A stretch of 10,531 nucleotides of DNA, taken from Ga0077527 sp049433545 (GTDB lineage Bacteria > Pseudomonadota > Gammaproteobacteria > Burkholderiales > SG8-41). The stretch spans positions 1-10,531 of the forward strand of contig JBMTEY010000089.1 in NCBI GenBank assembly GCA_049433545.1. The letters run 5' to 3'. The notes below the pieces were generated by a model that saw only the letters and a list, made by a program, of their open reading frames with translations, ran no database searches and had not been told where the DNA came from. Each line of letters opens with the position of its first letter. Position 1 is the stretch's first letter. Below are positions 1-6,192 of the stretch, piece after piece. Made by a program: the position numbers and the translations under genes.

Positions 1-1109
1 TCCCGCGCGTAACGGCGGATTTTCGCCTCGTCCACCGTGATGCCCAGGCCGGGGCCCGTCGGCACGTCGAAGTGGCCGTCGACGAGGCGGACTGGCTCTG
101 CGACGATGTCGTCGGCGAGATAGGGGCTGGACAGGCTGACGCCCCAGTCGAGCGCCGGTATCGATGCCGCGAGGTGGAGCAGGCCGGCGCTGGCGATGCC
201 GGCCTCGGCGATCTTGCAGGCGAGGTTGACCTTCATGCCGAGGCGGTCGCATAACTGCGCCGCCTCGTACACCGGCGACAGCCCACCGAGCTTGATGGTC
301 TTCAGGCTGCAGCCGTGGGCGGCGTTCATGTCGTGGTGGCGCTGCAGGTCGTCCAGGCTGTGCAGCCCTTCATCGACGCCGATCCTGACGCGGCTGGCCG
401 CAGCCACGCGCGCCATGCCTGCAACGTCATGTGCGGCAACGGGCTGCTCGAAAAATTCGATGCGCGTATCGGCGATGCCGCGCACGAAGCGGATGGCTTC
501 GTCCGGCGTCCATGCCTGGTTGGCGTCAGCGCAGATCAGCACTTCTTTGCCCGCGGCCGGCTTGACTGAAGCCGCAACCGCGCGCGCACGTTCGGCGTCG
601 GCTTCCGGCGAGGCCACGCCGACCTTGATCTTGATCGCGACATAACCCTCGGCCAGCCGCTGTTTCGTTTCGGCGATGTCGCCGTCGGTGCTGCCGGTGC
701 CGATCAGGCGCAGCGCGGGGATGCGCATGCGTCGCGCGCCGCCCAGCAGTTCATGCACGGGTTTGCCCGATTCCTGGCCCAAGGCGTCGAACAACGCCAT
801 TTCGATTGCAGCCTTGGCGCCGTTGTTGCCATAAAGGTACTGTCCGGCGCGATGCATGACCGCTGCGATGTCGTCGACGGGCATGCCCTCCAGCTTGTCC
901 GCGAGGTAACGCACCGCGGCGACCATGCTGCCCGGCGTCTCGCCGGTCATGGTCGGCGCCGATGCCGCCTCGCCCCAGCCGCTGATGCCGTCGGCAGTTT
1001 CCACGCGTACCAGCAGGTTTTCGGCATTGCGCACTTCCTCGAACGACATCTTCACCGGCTTGATCATCGGCAGGCTGATCGCAATGGCGGTTATGTGTTT
1101 GATGCGCAT
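1..1109 (-). CDS. Muconate cycloisomerase-like enzyme (MR/MLE group, enolase superfamily), 3' end cut by window
   Basis: Reading leftward from ATG at 1109, 369 codons stay open to the window edge; the family usually has about 370, so only a few residues and the stop are missing. The protein has an N-terminal capping domain (about 1-125) and a TIM-barrel domain. Visible catalytic elements are the KxK pair K160/K162 (AIKIKVG), metal ligands D195 (ADAN), E221 (FFEQP) and D246 (GVDE), and base K270 (LKTIK). The spacings 26, 25 and 24 between the last four equal those known for Pseudomonas muconate lactonizing enzyme. Such enzymes abstract a proton next to a carboxylate using Mg2+ or Mn2+ in the cytoplasm. 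The substrate is open: cycloisomerisation, racemisation and dehydration all occur in this fold. A GGGGA stretch lies about 8 bases before the ATG. It lies downstream of a tctC gene on the same strand, separated by a terminator-like hairpin and a promoter candidate. Confidence 0.9.
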   Translation of the reverse strand, partial: MRIKHITAIAISLPMIKPVKMSFEEVRNAENLLVRVETADGISGWGEAASAPTMTGETPGSMVAAVRYLADKLEGMPVDDIAAVMHRAGQYLYGNNGAKAAIEMALFDALGQESGKPVHELLGGARRMRIPALRLIGTGSTDGDIAETKQRLAEGYVAIKIKVGVASPEADAERARAVAASVKPAAGKEVLICADANQAWTPDEAIRFVRGIADTRIEFFEQPVAAHDVAGMARVAAASRVRIGVDEGLHSLDDLQRHHDMNAAHGCSLKTIKLGGLSPVYEAAQLCDRLGMKVNLACKIAEAGIASAGLLHLAASIPALDWGVSLSSPYLADDIVAEPVRLVDGHFDVPTGPGLGITVDEAKIRRYAR

Positions 1110-1123
1110 GCGCTGAATCCCCG

Positions 1124-1147
1124 AAAAAAGCGGCGCCGAAGCGCCGC
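1124..1147 (-). terminator. Intrinsic terminator after tctC copy 1 (or 5' stem-loop of the MLE mRNA)
   Basis: Read on the minus strand, a perfect 7-bp GC stem (GCGGCGC/GCGCCGC) closes a TTCG tetraloop and is followed at once by six T. It lies 53 bases past the tctC stop and before the MLE start, so it should stop tctC transcripts. On the plus strand no T run follows, so it works only leftward. A promoter-like -10 abuts its upstream side, so the same hairpin could also sit at the 5' end of the MLE message. Confidence 0.8.
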
Positions 1148-1177
1148 ATAATATCATTTAAAATCAATCAGTTACAA
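1148..1177 (-). promoter_or_regulatory. Candidate sigma70 promoter for the MLE gene, copy 1
   Basis: On the minus strand TTGTAA (1177-1172), an 18-base AT-rich spacer and TATTAT (1153-1148) lie in order. The -10 is preceded by TG plus one base, giving an extended -10, and it matches the consensus at five of six positions. Transcription would start inside or just before the GC hairpin at 1130-1147 and run into the MLE gene. The prediction is by eye only. The same bases recur at 5083-5112 in the second repeat copy. Confidence 0.4.
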
Positions 1178-1200
1178 AATTTCAGGCTGGATGCGTGATT

Positions 1201-2157
1201 TTACAGCTTGCCGATTTTCTGCACGGCCCTGGCCATGCGCTTGTAGTCAGCAGCAAAGAATGCCTTGAAATCTTCCGTATCCAGGTAGTTCGGAACCACC
1301 TTGACCTTTTCCAGCGCCGACTTGAATGTGGGATCCATCGCGACTTTGCGTACCAGGTCACGCAGCTGAGTCAGGTTCTTTTCCGGGAGTCCAGCCGCTG
1401 TGAACACACCGACCCACAGGTAGGCCTCGGCATCGATGCCCTGTTCTTTCAGGGGCACCACGTCAGGCAGAGCAGGGTGACGCTTGGTACCCCAGCTGGC
1501 GATTGCACGCATCTTGCCCGCGGCAACATGGGGATACACGGCAGCGGGTCCGCCGCCGGTGGCATCGACGTGTCCGCCGAGCAGTTGGGTGATGGCCGGT
1601 CCGCCGCCTGTCGTCGGCACATGGCGCATTTTCAGGCCGGCGGCATCGAGGAACATGGCCATGGGAACATGGGTGATGCCGTAGGGACCGGAGGATGAAA
1701 ACGTGCTGGTACCTTTCTGTCCCTTGGCGAGCGCAATGAACTCCTTGACATTTTTCGCCGGCACCGACGGGTGCACGACCATGATCAGCGGATCGGAGCT
1801 CATCAGTGCGACCGGCTGGATCTGCGACAGCGCGTATGGCGTCTTGATGCCGTAAAGCTTGTCTTTCTCGATTACAAGATGGAGGTTCGCCGTGGTGACC
1901 AGCAGCGTATAGCCGTCGGCCGGCTGGTTGGCCACGAACGCGGTGCCCACTGCGGCGGTGCCGCCCGGGCGGTTGACTACTGGCGCCGGTTGCTTGGTCA
2001 TGCGCTCGATCACAGATGAAAGCGGCAGCGCGTGGATCTGGTTCATGCCTCCGGGCGGGTTCGGCACCACCACCGTCATTGCCTTGCTCGGGAAATTCTG
2101 TGCTCCTGCCCCGAATGCGGCGCAGCCGCAGGCGAGGGCAATCAACAATCGTTTCAT
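1201..2157 (-). CDS. TctC/Bug-family periplasmic tricarboxylate-type solute receptor, copy 1
   Basis: This encodes a 318-residue tripartite tricarboxylate transporter receptor (Bug family), typical in length. Such proteins bind carboxylates or small organic solutes in the periplasm, and in this lineage many are encoded without tctA/tctB, as here. The ATG at 2157 is chosen because GGAGGAG lies 6 bases upstream; a TTG at 2172 would put that ribosome site inside the gene. Residues 1-19 form a Sec signal peptide (basic start, hydrophobic core, AGA before Q20) without a lipobox. Family marks follow: VVPNPPGG near 34-41, NRPGG near 62-66, PADGYTLL near 79-86, and the ALPDVVPLKEQGIDAEAY stretch of the second lobe. 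The usual Asp after PGG is replaced (GGMNQ), so ligand contacts may differ. It lies upstream of the MLE gene on the same strand. Identical to the gene at 5136-6092. Confidence 0.92.
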   Translation of the reverse strand: MKRLLIALACGCAAFGAGAQNFPSKAMTVVVPNPPGGMNQIHALPLSSVIERMTKQPAPVVNRPGGTAAVGTAFVANQPADGYTLLVTTANLHLVIEKDKLYGIKTPYALSQIQPVALMSSDPLIMVVHPSVPAKNVKEFIALAKGQKGTSTFSSSGPYGITHVPMAMFLDAAGLKMRHVPTTGGGPAITQLLGGHVDATGGGPAAVYPHVAAGKMRAIASWGTKRHPALPDVVPLKEQGIDAEAYLWVGVFTAAGLPEKNLTQLRDLVRKVAMDPTFKSALEKVKVVPNYLDTEDFKAFFAADYKRMARAVQKIGKL

Positions 2158-2228
2158 CTGGGACTCCTCCAAGGTGATTTATCGGGGCTGCGGCATGACG
2201 CGGCCCGCTTAGAATTTGCTGCTCAAAA

Positions 2229-2257
2229 ACGTTAACCTCATATCGATACACTGTCAA
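2229..2257 (-). promoter_or_regulatory. Candidate sigma70 promoter of tctC copy 1
   Basis: A perfect -35 box TTGACA (2257-2252) is followed after 17 bases by TAACGT (2234-2229), a weak -10 match (three of six). It lies about 70 bases before the tctC ATG. The repeat ends only 5 bases upstream of this -35 box, so both copies keep it. Found by eye. Confidence 0.4.
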
Positions 2258-2285
2258 CCGCGGGCGCAGCAACAGTGACGCGACG

Positions 2286-2357
2286 GCCTCTCTAGATCAA
2301 CGGTTTCAATGGTCAGAGGGCGCCCGCCTTGTGTGCGACTGCGGTTTTGACTTTCAT
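2286..2357 (-). pseudogene. N-terminal stub of a zinc-dependent alcohol dehydrogenase
   Basis: From ATG at 2357 the minus strand reads MKVKTAVAHKAGA, then after a one-base shift LTIETVDLERP. This matches the start of class III-type zinc alcohol dehydrogenases (AAVAxxAGxPLTIExVDLxxP). The shift fits loss of one C from a C run near 2313-2317, which also removes the expected Pro codon. Similarity stops near 2286, after about 24 codons, so the Zn-binding and Rossmann domains are gone. It starts 18 bases after the stop of the isomerase pseudogene, same strand, so the two were probably one operon. The cut lies about 24 bases from the edge of the tctC repeat. The match is short; I base it on the characteristic opening only. 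Confidence 0.55.
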
Positions 2358-2375
2358 GTGAGCTTTCTTTCTAGA

Positions 2376-3374
2376 TCAGGCTACCGATGCGGCGGCACAC
2401 TGAATTTCTACCCATTGGGCACGTATCCATTTGGCGCATGCAATGTTGTTTTCGAGCAGCGAATACCTAGCACCACCACCGTAGTCCGGCGCTGGAATAA
2501 TTTCCATTGAGATTTGTCCGAGGGAACTGTCGACACGTGCAGCATGATGTATCAACAACTGGCGCACGACTTCTTTCCATGCTGCAAGCTGTTCTTCCCG
2601 CCACTCCGAATGCCATTCTCCCGGCGCGGGCTTGATGAACGGGTACTGCACGCCGCGGCCGTAACTGCCATCCGGATGTTTGGCCCAGATATTGATGGGA
2701 TTAGCCGGTATCGACGGGCGAGCATGAGCGTGGCTAACGTAGTTGCGCGCGATCCACTCGCTCGCGACATTCCCGGGCTTGAAGGGGTCGAGCACAACGC
2801 GGCCAGCCTCCACGTCAGCACGCATGTTCAGCACTTCCTGCTCTTTCGGATTGTCAATTTTGAATATTACATGCGAGTGGTCGAGTGTAATATTAAATTT
2901 GGCGCCACGCTTCTCGACCAACTCACCGACGCGCGAAACCCGGCCAAAGTGCTCCGACCACATATTGATATGCACTTCAAAACTCGGTGTCACACCGAGC
3001 TTGTTGCCGATTTCAGCCGCTGTTAGATAGCTTTCAGCAACTTCCTCGTCAGTGATGAACTGACCATATGCATCCTACTGCTTGATCTGGATGTTTTGCA
3101 CGACTGATCCGATTTCCTTAGCAATACGCATATGCCACTCGAGGAGCGGCTCATCACGGCCGCGAGTGTAGTAAAAACCGCCGGCGCGAATTGGCAGCGC
3201 ATGTTTGACGCTCGCTTTTTGGTAAATCTCCAATTCACCGGTCGGTGGCGTTTCGTCGTAGTAGTCAAAACCAGCTTACTTCGCTAAACGAAAGCGCGCA
3301 TCGACATCGAAATTGTCACGATCGCTGTGCACCACGGCGTTGCCCGTAATACCGATCAATAAAGGCTTATGCAT
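2376..3374 (-). pseudogene. Sugar-phosphate isomerase/epimerase-like (xylose-isomerase-type TIM barrel), broken by two in-frame stops
   Basis: One continuous minus-strand frame of 332 codons plus stop runs from ATG at 3374 (GAGGAG three bases upstream) to TGA at 2376-2378. It is interrupted by TAA at codon 33 (3276-3278) and TAG at codon 100 (3075-3077). There is no frameshift: protein sense continues on both sides (FRLAK*AGFDYYDE and NIQIKQ*DAYGQFITDEE). The product resembles AP-endonuclease-2/xylose-isomerase-like TIM-barrel enzymes. Metal-site-like stretches are EVHINMW, LDHSHV, SHAHARP and SMEIIPAP. The 3' two thirds could still be read from an internal ATG at 2993 as 205 residues, but that would lack the first barrel strands and is unlikely to work. 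Base composition is lower in GC than the flanks. It is followed by an alcohol dehydrogenase stub, and it diverges from the TctC remnant at 3430, which suggests a former sugar or polyol catabolic cluster. Confidence 0.8.
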
Positions 3375-3429
3375 GCGCTCCTCGTCAATATTTCAAGTCG
3401 GATTCAGATTTAAAGTGCGATTTTAATTT

Positions 3430-3820
3430 ACAGGTGTGTTGGACAGAATGTTTGATCCACCCAAAGTGGATTGCAAAACCATTCGCCGAAACGGCTTCGC
3501 ATCGTATGCTGCTACGCGCTCGGAGGTACTCCCGGATTTGTCAATTATTGCTGAAGCCGGCGTACCCGGCACCGGAGCCGGCACATGGTGCGGCATGCTG
3601 GCGCCGACAGCAGTGCCCGTCATGACTAAACTCAATGCGGAGACCGTCAAAGCGCCTGGGCTACCCGATGTGCGTGAACGACTTGGCACACGCGGCGTTG
3701 AAGTCATCGGCGGCACATCCAAACAGTTCACCGCCGAAATCGAGTCAGATATACTCTAGTGGAATTACAAGGTGCGCGCGGCCAAATTGCGCGTCGAGCA
3801 GTTCTCACATTCCGGAGGCA
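3430..3820 (+). pseudogene. C-terminal part of a TctC/Bug receptor with premature amber stop
   Basis: The frame holding the GTG at 3436 reads RMFDPPKV, then TRSEVLPDLSIIAEAGVPG, then GMLAPTAVPVMTKLNAE, VRERLGTRGVEVIGGT and QFTAEIESDI. This is the usual order of the second lobe and C-terminus of Bug receptors. The stop TAG at 3757-3759 falls where the family has a residue before W, and the frame goes on as WNYKVRAAKLRVEQ, a normal Bug ending, so the stop is a nonsense mutation. Everything upstream of the MFD motif (signal peptide and first lobe, roughly 190 residues) is missing, with about 55 bases separating the remnant from the divergent isomerase start. The degenerate tail runs up to the ribosome site of the PhyH-like gene, which points to a former TctC-PhyH operon. 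It is a different paralogue from the repeated tctC. Confidence 0.8.
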
Positions 3821-3823
3821 ATA

Positions 3824-4699
3824 ATGTCTTCACCAATGCAATCACCGAATTCAACTAACCGTCACCATTTGAGCAATGCAGAACTAGCGCGCTATCAAAG
3901 CGAAGGCTTTCTTGCGCCACTGCCCGCGCTTGGGCCTGAACTCGCGGCCGAAACACTAGCGAAAATTGAGGCTTACGAAAAACAATACGGCGACTTTCCG
4001 AGCAAGGGGTTAAAAGCACACTTGTATTTACCATGGATGGAGAACGTTGTACGCCACCCCACGATCCTTGACGCCGTCGAATCGATCGTAGGGCCAGACA
4101 TACTGTGCTGGTCAAGTCGTTTTTTCATCAAGGATCCGGGCGACGGTGGTTTCGTCTCTTGGCATCAGGATGTAACCTACTGGGGCCTAGATGTTTCGGA
4201 AAATATCCTGACCGCATGGATTGCGCTGACGCCAGCAACTCGCGAGAACGGCGTTATGAAAGTCATCCCGGGCACCCATCGCAAAGTAGTAACGCACCGG
4301 GAGGGCGCTGCAAGCAACATGCTGTTACGCGGCCAGGAAGTCGCTGTCGAGGTCGACGAAAAACAGGCGGTATTTATGGAACTGGACGCTGGTGAAATGT
4401 CGCTGCACCACGGCCTTATGTTTCACGGCTCAGAAGACAATCGATCACAAACGCGCCGTGTCGGTTTTGCCGTGCGTTATATGCCCACGCGCGTTAAAGC
4501 GCTCGATGGTCTACCACGTGACAGCGTAATGTTAGTGCGCGGCGTCGATCGCTATAACCATTTTGATCTGGAGCCGAGCGCACTCTATGATCTGGAGCCG
4601 GCAGCGGTCGAGCGGCATCGCAAGGCGACCGCTACCTATGCGCAAATCAATCGCGAGTCAGTGCAAAAACACCTTGCCCTGATTGCGGCGCAACAGTAG
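3824..4699 (+). CDS. Phytanoyl-CoA dioxygenase (PhyH) family Fe(II)/2-oxoglutarate oxygenase
   Basis: This is the only intact gene in the decayed island: 291 residues, normal for bacterial PhyH proteins. ATG at 3824 is chosen for the GGAGG five bases upstream; the open frame continues further upstream but lies within the TctC remnant. The double-stranded beta-helix iron site is complete: H114 and D116 (SWHQD), distal H201 (MFHGSEDN), and R212 for 2-oxoglutarate, with the H-to-R spacing of 11 seen in human PhyH (H264/R275). NGVMKVIPGTH near 142-152 is also typical. Such enzymes hydroxylate a small organic substrate in the cytoplasm using O2 and 2-oxoglutarate; the substrate here is unknown, and the name does not imply phytanoyl-CoA. 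Codon use is less GC-rich than the flanking operon. Neighbours on both sides are TctC remnants, so the gene may have lost its transport partners, and I see no clear promoter. Confidence 0.88.
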   Translation: MSSPMQSPNSTNRHHLSNAELARYQSEGFLAPLPALGPELAAETLAKIEAYEKQYGDFPSKGLKAHLYLPWMENVVRHPTILDAVESIVGPDILCWSSRFFIKDPGDGGFVSWHQDVTYWGLDVSENILTAWIALTPATRENGVMKVIPGTHRKVVTHREGAASNMLLRGQEVAVEVDEKQAVFMELDAGEMSLHHGLMFHGSEDNRSQTRRVGFAVRYMPTRVKALDGLPRDSVMLVRGVDRYNHFDLEPSALYDLEPAAVERHRKATATYAQINRESVQKHLALIAAQQ

Positions 4700-4709
4700 A
4701 AAGCCGCGC

Positions 4710-4879
4710 ATGAAGTCAAAAATCATTGCTGCTGCTTGCTAAGCCTTGTTGTCCTTATTGACGGGCATCGCCGTAGCACAAGGAACTTATACGCAACGTC
4801 CAGTTCGATTTATCATCCCGTTTAGCCTAGGGGCGTGGGCGACCTTATCGGTCGAATCGATGCCTCCAAGTTTGGCGGC
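4710..4879 (+). pseudogene. N-terminal stub of a second TctC/Bug receptor, nonsense and frameshift
   Basis: From ATG at 4710, ten bases after the PhyH-like stop, the frame gives a signal-peptide start (MKSKIIAAAC), a TAA at codon 11 (4740-4742), then the rest of a signal peptide (ALLSLLTGIAVAQG) and TYTQRPVRFIIPFSLG, the opening of mature Bug receptors. A one-base loss in the GGGG run near 4828-4833 shifts the frame, after which GVGDLIGRIDASKFGG continues the family motif (PGGxxDxxxR). Similarity ends at about 4879, where sequence from a gene on the opposite strand takes over. The remaining 260 or so residues are absent. It cannot be the missing front half of the 3430 remnant in simple order, because it lies downstream of it. 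Confidence 0.72.
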
Positions 4880-5040
4880 ATCGTCGGGGCCGAGGCGGCT
4901 TCGCCCCAGCCTACGGTGCCGTCTGCGGTTTCCACGCGCACGAGAAGATTCTCGGCGTTGTTGATTGCCTCGAAAGCCATCTTCACGGGTTTGATCATCG
5001 GCAGGCTGACCGCGATGGCTTCGATGCGTTTGACGCGCAT
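4879..5040 (-). pseudogene. First 54 codons of a second MR/MLE-type enolase-superfamily gene
   Basis: From ATG at 5040 (GAGGG upstream) the minus strand encodes 54 residues that track the intact enzyme at 1-1109: SLPMIKPVKM, NAENLLVRVETADG and GWGEAASAPTM are shared, while other positions and many third bases differ. By eye I judge the DNA roughly three quarters identical, so it is a paralogue and not a recent copy. After codon 54 the homology stops and the frame runs into the reverse complement of the TctC stub. Capping-domain remainder and catalytic barrel are absent. It lies 95 bases past the second tctC gene in the same arrangement as the intact MLE gene after the first, so a tctC-MLE gene pair existed twice. 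Confidence 0.85.
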
Positions 5041-5052
5041 GCTGGTAACCCT

Positions 5053-5082
5053 CAAACAAAGAAAGCGGCGCCGAAGCGCCGC
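5053..5082 (-). terminator. Terminator-like hairpin after tctC copy 2, with imperfect T tract
   Basis: The stem-loop is the same 7-bp GC stem with TTCG loop (5065-5082). However, the repeat ends three bases beyond it, and the following minus-strand bases are TTTCTTTGTTTG instead of six T. Termination is likely weaker than in copy 1. Confidence 0.6.
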
Positions 5083-5112
5083 ATAATATCATTTAAAATC
5101 AATCAGTTACAA
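5083..5112 (-). promoter_or_regulatory. Candidate sigma70 promoter facing the MLE stub, copy 2
   Basis: Identical to 1148-1177: TTGTAA, 18 bases, extended -10 TATTAT on the minus strand. If active it now drives only the 54-codon remnant. Confidence 0.35.
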
Positions 5113-5135
5113 AATTTCAGGCTGGATGCGTGATT

Positions 5136-6092
5136 TTACAGCTTGCCGATTTTCTGCACGGCCCTGGCCATGCGCTTGTAGTCAGCAGCAAAGAATGCCT
5201 TGAAATCTTCCGTATCCAGGTAGTTCGGAACCACCTTGACCTTTTCCAGCGCCGACTTGAATGTGGGATCCATCGCGACTTTGCGTACCAGGTCACGCAG
5301 CTGAGTCAGGTTCTTTTCCGGGAGTCCAGCCGCTGTGAACACACCGACCCACAGGTAGGCCTCGGCATCGATGCCCTGTTCTTTCAGGGGCACCACGTCA
5401 GGCAGAGCAGGGTGACGCTTGGTACCCCAGCTGGCGATTGCACGCATCTTGCCCGCGGCAACATGGGGATACACGGCAGCGGGTCCGCCGCCGGTGGCAT
5501 CGACGTGTCCGCCGAGCAGTTGGGTGATGGCCGGTCCGCCGCCTGTCGTCGGCACATGGCGCATTTTCAGGCCGGCGGCATCGAGGAACATGGCCATGGG
5601 AACATGGGTGATGCCGTAGGGACCGGAGGATGAAAACGTGCTGGTACCTTTCTGTCCCTTGGCGAGCGCAATGAACTCCTTGACATTTTTCGCCGGCACC
5701 GACGGGTGCACGACCATGATCAGCGGATCGGAGCTCATCAGTGCGACCGGCTGGATCTGCGACAGCGCGTATGGCGTCTTGATGCCGTAAAGCTTGTCTT
5801 TCTCGATTACAAGATGGAGGTTCGCCGTGGTGACCAGCAGCGTATAGCCGTCGGCCGGCTGGTTGGCCACGAACGCGGTGCCCACTGCGGCGGTGCCGCC
5901 CGGGCGGTTGACTACTGGCGCCGGTTGCTTGGTCATGCGCTCGATCACAGATGAAAGCGGCAGCGCGTGGATCTGGTTCATGCCTCCGGGCGGGTTCGGC
6001 ACCACCACCGTCATTGCCTTGCTCGGGAAATTCTGTGCTCCTGCCCCGAATGCGGCGCAGCCGCAGGCGAGGGCAATCAACAATCGTTTCAT
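5136..6092 (-). CDS. TctC/Bug-family periplasmic solute receptor, copy 2
   Basis: The 318-residue product is identical to the receptor at 1201-2157, with the same ATG choice (GGAGGAG six bases upstream), signal peptide and GGMNQ variation. It differs only in context. Its start faces the acyl-CoA operon that begins at 6322 on the opposite strand, giving a 229-base divergent control region, and its 3' side leads to a dead MLE stub. Which copy is ancestral cannot be decided here. This one sits beside the operon it would plausibly serve, while copy 1 sits beside the intact MLE gene. Two identical genes could raise receptor dosage but would not broaden substrate range. Confidence 0.92.
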   Translation of the reverse strand: MKRLLIALACGCAAFGAGAQNFPSKAMTVVVPNPPGGMNQIHALPLSSVIERMTKQPAPVVNRPGGTAAVGTAFVANQPADGYTLLVTTANLHLVIEKDKLYGIKTPYALSQIQPVALMSSDPLIMVVHPSVPAKNVKEFIALAKGQKGTSTFSSSGPYGITHVPMAMFLDAAGLKMRHVPTTGGGPAITQLLGGHVDATGGGPAAVYPHVAAGKMRAIASWGTKRHPALPDVVPLKEQGIDAEAYLWVGVFTAAGLPEKNLTQLRDLVRKVAMDPTFKSALEKVKVVPNYLDTEDFKAFFAADYKRMARAVQKIGKL

Positions 6093-6163
6093 CTGGGACT
6101 CCTCCAAGGTGATTTATCGGGGCTGCGGCATGACGCGGCCCGCTTAGAATTTGCTGCTCAAAA

Positions 6164-6192
6164 ACGTTAACCTCATATCGATACACTGTCAA
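6164..6192 (-). promoter_or_regulatory. Candidate sigma70 promoter of tctC copy 2
   Basis: Same TTGACA, 17-base spacer and TAACGT as at 2229-2257. The bases upstream of the -35 differ after five positions, so any activator site further upstream is not shared by the two copies. Confidence 0.4.

Larger units (their letters stand above)
1127..2262. repeat. 1,136-bp direct repeat, copy 1 (tctC transcription unit)
   Basis: This stretch recurs at 5062-6197, same orientation, offset 3,935 bases. I compared both ends by eye: identity stops at 1126/5061 (a versus g) on the left and at 2263/6198 (g versus c) on the right. The encoded receptor and every other open frame inside are identical in the two copies, so third positions match too. 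The unit holds the terminator stem, a promoter candidate for the next gene, the whole tctC gene and a -35/-10 pair. No inverted terminal repeats or target-site duplication are evident. Confidence 0.95.

Noticed and set aside
1195..1698. Plus-strand open frame of 167 codons inside each repeat
   Set aside because: Antisense to tctC, no ribosome site, no recognisable domain. Its exact repetition only reflects the DNA repeat.
1463..2272. Minus-strand open frame of 269 codons overlapping tctC in another frame, repeated near 5398-6192
   Set aside because: It is a frame-shifted reading of tctC. The tctC frame has signal peptide, ribosome site and family motifs; this one has none.
2291..2378. TCTAGATCA occurring twice (2291-2299 and 2370-2378), as a possible insertion-site duplication
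   Set aside because: One lies in alcohol dehydrogenase codons and the other over the isomerase stop. Nothing element-like lies between, and nine bases can recur by chance.
3075..3278. Stop-codon recoding in the isomerase gene
   Set aside because: Two different stops (TAA and TAG), no associated recoding element seen, and decayed neighbours all point to ordinary nonsense mutations.
3635..3823. Longer N-terminus for the PhyH-like protein
   Set aside because: The extra 63 codons lie in the TctC remnant in a different frame, while GGAGG sits five bases before the ATG at 3824.
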